Below, one piece after another: positions 1 to 3,579 of a stretch of 5,408 nt of DNA. The stretch is from Oscillospiraceae bacterium. Lineage in GTDB: Bacteria > Bacillota > Clostridia > Oscillospirales > Ruminococcaceae. Positions within the stretch are counted from its first letter, which is position 1, and each line of letters opens with the position of its first letter. The notes below the pieces were generated by a model. It was not told the origin of the DNA. It did not search any database and was given only the letters and a program-made list of their open reading frames with translations. The stretch is from the NCBI GenBank assembly GCA_900768735.1, contig CAAGDZ010000400.1, forward strand, positions 1-5,408, in the 5' to 3' direction. A program made the translations under genes and the position numbers.

Positions 1-42
1 AAGTACGCCGCGCGGGAGACCGCGCGGCGTACTTCGGTTTTT
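1..42 (+). terminator. Intrinsic terminator of an upstream + strand gene
   Basis: Bases 1-15 and 20-34 form a perfect 15-bp GC-rich inverted repeat around a GAGA tetraloop, followed by five T at 38-42. This is the classic layout of a rho-independent terminator read on the + strand. The gene it ends lies left of the window and cannot be identified. It abuts the terminator of the leftward operon, so the two transcription units converge here. Confidence 0.85.
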
Positions 43-101
43 GATAAAAATATTAAGGCAGTACGGAAAGCTTTTCCACTACTGCCTTAAATATTTTTAT
101 C
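43..101 (-). terminator. Long hairpin terminator of the repressor-peptidase operon
   Basis: Bases 43-63 pair with 80-101 with a single bulged A, and the loop can pair further (GGAAA at 65-69 with TTTCC at 73-77). On the minus strand the AAGGCAGTA stem runs into a TATTTTTATC tract, as in an intrinsic terminator. The arms are near-symmetric, so it could also stop + strand transcription that reads through the first hairpin. The stop codon of the peptidase gene (87-89) lies inside one arm, so termination immediately follows translation end. Confidence 0.75.
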
Positions 102-617
102 ATATTTCAAAAACTCATTACTATGCCCCTGTCTGCGCAGCGGATACCCCTTTGCAATAAGCGTATCCGCCTTTATTGCGACGAGATTTTTGTCGGTATC
201 CATCGCCCGCGCAATCTGCCCTATATCACACCCGCGCTTTATATACTCCAGTATCTCGTCGTCGGGGAGCGAAAGCTGCGCGGCGAAGATATTCGCCTCG
301 TACTCCATCTGCCTGTCCTGCATACCGAATATATCGTATTCCTCAAAGCCGCCGCTTTTTATTGCAAAGCCGCGGTGCAGTACGTCATGCCCTATCTCAT
401 GGAGCAGTACGATTTTTTTCATCACGGGAGTAAGGTCGTCCTTTATGAATATAAAGCGGTTTTTCAGTATGACCTTATACGCGCCTCGCTGCAACTTAAA
501 GCGGCAGGACATAATCTCTATGTCAAGCTCCTTTGCTATCCTGTACGGGTCGCGCGAGCCGCATTTGTTCAGAACATCGTCCGCCTTTTTTGCCGTATCG
601 GGTATATTTACCAGCAT
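87..617 (-). CDS. ImmA/IrrE-family zinc metallopeptidase
   Basis: A 176-aa cytoplasmic protein with the gluzincin-type HEIGH motif at residues 73-77 (zinc ligands H73 and H77, catalytic E74). The downstream EYEANIFAAQLSLP block (105-118) follows the family pattern ExxANxFAxxLxxP and probably supplies the third ligand, E107. Residues about 120-155 look like a small helix-turn-helix-like tail. The length fits ImmA-type proteins; the extra C-terminal sensor domain of Deinococcus IrrE is absent. Known family role: site-specific cleavage of a partner XRE repressor, as ImmA does to ImmR and IrrE to DdrO. The gene lies 27 nt downstream of such a repressor in the same operon, so that protein is the probable substrate (inference). 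The ATG at 617 is preceded by AGGCGGGG on the minus strand. The gene ends inside its terminator hairpin. No membrane segment or signal peptide is seen. Confidence 0.88.
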   Translation of the reverse strand: MLVNIPDTAKKADDVLNKCGSRDPYRIAKELDIEIMSCRFKLQRGAYKVILKNRFIFIKDDLTPVMKKIVLLHEIGHDVLHRGFAIKSGGFEEYDIFGMQDRQMEYEANIFAAQLSLPDDEILEYIKRGCDIGQIARAMDTDKNLVAIKADTLIAKGYPLRRQGHSNEFLKYDKNI

Positions 618-644
618 ATTACCCCGCCTTTCATGGTAGCCTTG

Positions 645-1040
645 TTACTTTTTCGGAGAATATTTTCTGTTCTTCTCCTTTGCTATCCAGTATGCGTCCT
701 GAATAGCGCGCATCATCTCGTCCATATCCTCCTGTGCAAGACAGCCGCCCGCAAAAAGCCCCGTCACCTCCGACAAAAGCTCCTGCGCCTGCCTTGCGCC
801 CTTCGCTCCGTATTTTTCCCCGGCGTCCGCGATAAAATCCTCGTCCTCGGTCAGCAGATAATTAACCTCCACGCCGAGCACCTCCGCCATTCTTTTATAA
901 AGCTCGCGCTTTTTGGGATAGCGGTCGCCCGTCTCATAATTCGTCACGGTGCGAAGCGACACACCAAGCTCGCTTGCGAGCTGACTTTGTGTAAGCCCCG
1001 CGTTTATCCTTGCCTGCCTTAGCTTTTCGCTGAATTTCAT
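645..1040 (-). CDS. XRE-family repressor (ImmR/DdrO-like)
   Basis: A 131-aa DNA-binding protein. Residues about 4-62 form a Cro/C1-type helix-turn-helix domain; the turn and recognition helix are visible in LTQSQLASELGVSLRTVTNY (16-35). A helical, charged C-terminal region (about 80-131) contains a GLFAGG segment (94-99) and a DEMMRAIQDAYW helix (107-118), resembling the oligomerisation region of small repressors cut by ImmA/IrrE enzymes. The length is close to that of Deinococcus DdrO. I chose the ATG at 1040 because AAAGGA (minus strand, 1055-1050) lies 9 nt upstream; a longer form would need a GTG at 1076 without a clear ribosome site. It is first in the operon with the peptidase and opposite dinB. 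Inferred role: repress dinB and its own operon through the half-sites at 1106-1196 until cleaved. Function as an activator cannot be excluded. Confidence 0.88.
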   Translation of the reverse strand: MKFSEKLRQARINAGLTQSQLASELGVSLRTVTNYETGDRYPKKRELYKRMAEVLGVEVNYLLTEDEDFIADAGEKYGAKGARQAQELLSEVTGLFAGGCLAQEDMDEMMRAIQDAYWIAKEKNRKYSPKK

Positions 1041-1105
1041 ACACGGCCGTCCTTTCCGTCTTACGTCATATTCCACAAAAATAAATCCGAAAAAGCGAAA
1101 TTTAT

Positions 1106-1196
1106 TTTCGTATACGCACTTGACAAACGCAACTTATTTGCGTATAATAGAAACAAGCAATTAAGTTGCGTATTTATAATACAATAATTTGCGCAA
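1106..1196. promoter_or_regulatory. Cluster of TTGCGTA-type operator half-sites
   Basis: TTGCGTA occurs exactly at 1138-1144 and 1166-1172, and ACGCAA, the complement of its core, at 1127-1132. Near-matches lie at 1106-1112 (TTTCGTA), 1113-1119 (TACGCAC) and 1189-1196 (TTGCGCAA, a palindrome). ACGCAA-CTTAT-TTGCGT (1127-1143) is a perfect palindrome filling the spacer of the dinB promoter. The ten bases ACGCAACTTA (1127-1136) recur inverted at 1162-1171. TTGCGCAA sits in the spacer of the opposing promoter. These are the expected positions for repressor operators. Assignment to the adjacent XRE protein is inference from position. No Gram-positive LexA-type GAAC-N4-GTTC box is visible here. Confidence 0.7.
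1120..1148 (+). promoter_or_regulatory. Consensus sigma-A promoter of dinB
   Basis: TTGACA at 1120-1125, a 17-nt spacer and TATAAT at 1143-1148 match the consensus exactly. Transcription would start near 1155, leaving a leader of about 95 nt before the dinB ATG at 1250. A perfect 17-bp palindrome (1127-1143) occupies the whole spacer, so a bound protein would exclude polymerase. A promoter this strong in front of an error-prone polymerase implies tight repression in normal growth. Confidence 0.85.
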
Positions 1197-1204
1197 TTTG
1201 TCAA
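1176..1204 (-). promoter_or_regulatory. Promoter of the repressor-peptidase operon
   Basis: On the minus strand TTGACA (1204-1199), a 17-nt spacer and TATTAT (1181-1176, five of six consensus bases) form a strong sigma-A promoter. Transcription would start near 1169 and run about 130 nt to the repressor ATG at 1040. A TTGCGCAA palindrome lies in the spacer and a TTGCGTA half-site (1166-1172) overlaps the predicted start, which suggests autoregulation. This promoter points toward the dinB promoter, so the two nascent transcripts cross. Confidence 0.78.
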
Positions 1205-1249
1205 GTGCTTTTGCCGATTTTTTGGCAATTTTGCGGAAAGGATATTATT

Positions 1250-2488
1250 ATGGGCAGGAGTATACTCCATGTAGATATGAATAACTTTTACGCCTCGGTC
1301 GAGTGTATGTTGAATCCCGACCTGCGCGGCAAGCCGGTCGCGGTCTGCGGCAGTATCGAGGACAGGCACGGCATAGTCCTCGCGAAAAACTACGAGGCAA
1401 AGGCATACGGCATAAAGACCGCCGAGCCGGTGACGCAGGCGAAAAAGAAATGCGGCTCGCTTGTTATCGTGCCGCCGCATTTTGAGGAATATATAAAATA
1501 TTCAAATCTCGCGCGGGAGATATATTCGGAGTACACCGACCTCATCGAGCCGTTCGGCATTGATGAGTGCTGGCTTGACATAACCGGCACGCGCCGGTTG
1601 TTCGGCGAGCCGGAGGAAATAGCGCACAAAATACGCCGCACGGTGAAAAAAGAACTCGGACTTACGGTATCTGTCGGTGTCTCGTTCAACAAGGTTTTCG
1701 CAAAGCTCGGAAGCGACATGAAAAAGCCGGACGCCGTGACAGTGATACACGAGGACAGCTTTAAGGACGAGATATGGGATTTACCCGCAGGAGATATGCT
1801 CGGAGTAGGACCGCGCACCGCCGACCTGCTTGCAAAATATTCGGTAAACACTATCGGCGACCTTGCAAAGTCCCGCCCCGAGTGGATAAGTCATCTGCTC
1901 GGGAAAAACGGGCTTGCCGCGTGGCGGTATGCAAACGGGCACGACTGCTCGCCCGTTTTGCAAAAGGATTTTGTAATTCCCGCAAAAAGCGTCGGGCACG
2001 GCATAACCACCGCCTCGGATATAGCAAATAATGAGCAGGCGTTCGCGGTACTTTTAGAGCTTGCACAGGATATAGGCCATAGGCTCAGAGTACAGAAAAA
2101 GTGCGCGACAGGCGTAACCGTAGCGGTACGGAACAATCAGCTTGATGTAAAGCAATGGCAGGCACCGCTGCCTATCCCCACCCAGTCCCCCACCATCATA
2201 GCAAGCGGCGCATACGCGCTTTTTTCCTCGCACTATTCGTGGGATTATCCTATCCGCGCGCTTACAATCACCGCGATAAATCTTACCGAGCAGGACGAGC
2301 CGCGCCAGACCGATTTTTTCAGCGACGCTGTGCGGCTTGACAAGCTGGAGAGGGCGGACGGCTGTATAGAAAAAATCCGCCGCCGGTTCGGCGACGGAAT
2401 TATAAAAAACGCGGTGCTTATGCAAAATCTCGGACTGCCGCAAGGGCGCTATGAAACAATGCTGCCTAAGGGCGCGGCGGTGAGGTGA
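1250..2488 (+). CDS. dinB: DNA polymerase IV (Y-family translesion polymerase)
   Basis: A complete 412-aa Y-family polymerase that copies past damaged bases with low fidelity. The palm starts with HVDMNNFYASVE (7-18): D9 is the first metal ligand and Y14 the probable steric gate against ribonucleotides. The second catalytic pair is D105-E106 in GIDECWLD. Next come the conserved VSVGVSFNKVFAKLGSDMKKP block (140-160) and a thumb helix-hairpin-helix around LGVGPRTADLL (184-194). The little finger spans about 240-350, followed by QTDFF (353-357), which fits a beta-clamp-binding peptide. The ATG at 1250 is set by AAAGGA at 1237-1242 with 7 nt spacing; an upstream TTG extension would begin inside the operator region and is not credible. 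The leader has a weak 5-bp hairpin (1211-1228). It is transcribed from its own promoter and divergently arranged with the XRE-peptidase operon, which points to damage-inducible control independent of LexA (inference). Confidence 0.96.
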   Translation: MGRSILHVDMNNFYASVECMLNPDLRGKPVAVCGSIEDRHGIVLAKNYEAKAYGIKTAEPVTQAKKKCGSLVIVPPHFEEYIKYSNLAREIYSEYTDLIEPFGIDECWLDITGTRRLFGEPEEIAHKIRRTVKKELGLTVSVGVSFNKVFAKLGSDMKKPDAVTVIHEDSFKDEIWDLPAGDMLGVGPRTADLLAKYSVNTIGDLAKSRPEWISHLLGKNGLAAWRYANGHDCSPVLQKDFVIPAKSVGHGITTASDIANNEQAFAVLLELAQDIGHRLRVQKKCATGVTVAVRNNQLDVKQWQAPLPIPTQSPTIIASGAYALFSSHYSWDYPIRALTITAINLTEQDEPRQTDFFSDAVRLDKLERADGCIEKIRRRFGDGIIKNAVLMQNLGLPQGRYETMLPKGAAVR

Positions 2489-2595
2489 ATTTTCTTCGCG
2501 AGGGATAGTGCAATAATAAACAATTTTTGATGTAATTTCTCTGAATTGCACCTTTACCGTAAACCGAGCATAGTTATATCATCTTTAGGTCACCT
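2489..2595. other. Convergent gap between dinB and the lipoprotein gene
   Basis: This short AT-rich gap separates two convergent genes. GTGCAAT at 2508-2514 and ATTGCAC at 2545-2551 form a 7-bp inverted repeat with a 30-nt loop, which might be a weak shared terminator. No GC-rich stem followed by a T-run is present on either strand, so the ends of both transcripts are unclear. Alternative pairing of CAATT (2521-2525) with AATTG (2544-2548) competes with the larger stem. Confidence 0.35.
2497..2510. repeat. 14-bp direct repeat, copy 1
   Basis: CGCGAGGGATAGTG here is identical to bases 3166-3179. This copy lies just after the dinB stop codon; the other is within the signal-peptide coding part of the lipoprotein gene. 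The two copies bracket most of that gene. No mobile-element ends or target duplication are evident. Confidence 0.5.
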
Positions 2596-3207
2596 CTAAT
2601 AAATGACAGCCGCTTTGTCTATTTCCTGTTTTAAAAACGAATCAAACTGCTTTTCAAGTTCATCATCGCTACACTCCTTGCCATTTGCAAATTTCTCTTT
2701 CGCCTTTTGTTTGTTTACAAACGAAGCGTAGCTTTCTGCGGCAATATCAATATACTCATCTTTTGTAAGCCCCGACTGCTTTAAATACTCATCCATAATC
2801 CTGCCCACAGCGGCGGTCTGCGAATAATCTTCCGAATATGTATCAAGGTTTGCAAACTGCCTTTCCATTTCGATTTTTGCATCCTCATGCGAAATAGCAT
2901 TATACTTAGAATTGATATATGCCGTTTCTATCATGCTGTGCAGTATTGCGTCCTCGTCTGTGGTGCAATAATCGTTAATTCGTTTCAGCTGTGCGGCTTT
3001 CTCTTCTTCGCTGATTTCGGCTGTCTTTAAATCCTCAGTCAGAAGCTCTCTCATAATTTCATTGTTTTTAAGATGCAGCTCGTAATCGGACTTTTTTATA
3101 TCCACGCCGTTCACCGACGCGATAATCTCGCCGCTTTTGCCGCAGGAGCAGAGAAGCATTGCCGCCGCGAGGGATAGTGTGGGGATAAATAGTTTTTTGT
3201 GTAGCAT
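2596..3207 (-). CDS. Small lipoprotein with SurA/PrsA-like N-terminal segment
   Basis: A 203-aa exported protein. It has a positively charged start (HKK), a hydrophobic stretch (about 6-20) and a lipobox LCSC with the lipidated cysteine at C22, so it should be anchored on the outer face of the membrane. After the anchor, IIASVNGVDIKKSDYE (28-43) matches the opening of SurA/PrsA-type folding factors (IA-VNG--I-KSDYE). The rest is highly charged and predicted helical. At this length there is no room for the parvulin peptidyl-prolyl isomerase domain, and none of its motifs is seen, so it is probably a chaperone-like or orphan SurA_N protein rather than an enzyme. The ATG at 3207 is preceded by a perfect GGAGGT (minus strand, 3221-3216) with 8 nt spacing. 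It is monocistronic with its own promoter. Clients are unknown, and the link to the dinB switch is only adjacency. Confidence 0.85.
   Translation of the reverse strand: MLHKKLFIPTLSLAAAMLLCSCGKSGEIIASVNGVDIKKSDYELHLKNNEIMRELLTEDLKTAEISEEEKAAQLKRINDYCTTDEDAILHSMIETAYINSKYNAISHEDAKIEMERQFANLDTYSEDYSQTAAVGRIMDEYLKQSGLTKDEYIDIAAESYASFVNKQKAKEKFANGKECSDDELEKQFDSFLKQEIDKAAVIY
3166..3179. repeat. 14-bp direct repeat, copy 2
   Basis: This is the second copy of CGCGAGGGATAGTG, identical to 2497-2510. On the minus strand it encodes part of the hydrophobic signal segment (TLSLAAA) of the lipoprotein. The match ends abruptly on both sides. Confidence 0.5.
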
Positions 3208-3322
3208 AGCGTTGTACCTCCGTTTTTACAAGATTAAAATGCTATTTCTACAAGTAATACAATTGGGCAAAGTATTTTGTCCTGCTTTTTCAAATTTTTT
3301 TATTATTTTGTTTATCATAAGC

Positions 3323-3351
3323 ATTGTACCATTTACAAAAATCTTTTTCAA
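3323..3351 (-). promoter_or_regulatory. Extended -10 promoter of the lipoprotein gene
   Basis: On the minus strand TTGAAA (3351-3346), a 17-nt spacer ending in TGG and TACAAT (3328-3323) form a sigma-A promoter with an extended -10 (TGGTACAAT). Predicted start is near 3316, giving a leader of about 108 nt before the ATG at 3207. No obvious riboswitch-like structure is seen in the AT-rich leader. Confidence 0.7.
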
Positions 3352-3459
3352 TATCAAAACTTATAATTTGTATAACAGTCACAAAAACAATCCGTATATT
3401 TGTAAATCCTGCCAAACCACACCGAAAGCGAAAACACGCAAATAAAATTTCCCCCGCAC

Positions 3460-3488
3460 TTGCAAAACCGCCGTAAATATGGTAAAAT
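3460..3488 (+). promoter_or_regulatory. Extended -10 promoter of the topoisomerase gene
   Basis: TTGCAA (3460-3465), a 17-nt spacer ending in TGG and TAAAAT (3483-3488) form a promoter with an extended -10. Transcription would begin near 3495, about 85 nt before the ATG at 3580. It diverges from the lipoprotein promoter about 110 bp to the left, and the AT-rich DNA between them shows no clear operator. Confidence 0.65.
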
Positions 3489-3506
3489 ATATTATATCTG
3501 AACCTA

Positions 3507-3546
3507 CAGCGGCGGCGCTGTTTTCTTTTTTTGTAAAAGCCGCCGC
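3507..3546 (+). promoter_or_regulatory. Leader hairpin / possible attenuator before the topoisomerase gene
   Basis: CAGCG (3507-3511), GCGG loop and CGCTG (3516-3520) form a short GC-rich hairpin followed by TTTTCTTTTTTT (3521-3532), the form of an intrinsic terminator. It lies in the leader between the predicted start (~3495) and the ATG. The same left bases GCGGCGGC (3509-3516) can instead pair perfectly with GCCGCCGC (3539-3546), giving a competing 8-bp stem. Because the right arm is made after the U-tract, it could not simply prevent termination in cis; it may instead stabilise full-length message. A regulatory role is a hypothesis. Confidence 0.45.
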
Positions 3547-3579
3547 AAGCCATAAATATAAAGTCAAAGGAAAATACCG

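Larger units (their letters stand above)
1116..1208. repeat. Inverted repeat carrying both -35 elements
   Basis: GCACTTGACAAA at 1116-1127 is repeated as its exact reverse complement at 1197-1208. Each 12-bp arm contains a perfect TTGACA -35 box pointing inward. The regulatory region is therefore two mirrored promoter entrances with the operator half-sites between them. It may have arisen by inverted duplication of a promoter-operator unit (inference). Confidence 0.85.

Noticed and set aside
123..1022. A 299-aa open frame on the + strand
   Set aside because: It lies antisense to the repressor and peptidase genes, both of which have clear motifs and ribosome sites. Its translation shows no recognisable domain.
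1041..1076. Longer form of the XRE protein from a GTG at 1076
   Set aside because: The 12 extra residues precede the HTH domain without similarity to the family, and the ATG at 1040 has a well-placed AAAGGA.
87..1208. Remnant of an ICE or prophage immunity module
   Set aside because: XRE plus ImmA pairs are typical of such elements, but no integrase, excisionase, att repeat or phage gene is visible, and dinB occupies the divergent position. It cannot be fully excluded from this window.
1166..1249. N-terminal extension of DinB starting from a TTG
   Set aside because: It would begin inside the operator and promoter region and has no ribosome site. The ATG at 1250 has AAAGGA at good spacing and starts exactly at the family's MGRSILHVDM opening.
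1041..1249. LexA (SOS) box controlling dinB
   Set aside because: No GAAC-N4-GTTC palindrome or close variant is seen; the palindromes present are of the TTGCGTA type.
2054..2551. A 165-aa open frame on the minus strand
   Set aside because: It is antisense to the dinB little-finger region, has no domain signature and no good ribosome site.
3137..3553. Small open frames on both strands across the lipoprotein start and its upstream region
   Set aside because: They overlap the lipoprotein promoter and leader or read antisense to its signal peptide. They are low-complexity and lack ribosome sites and family features.
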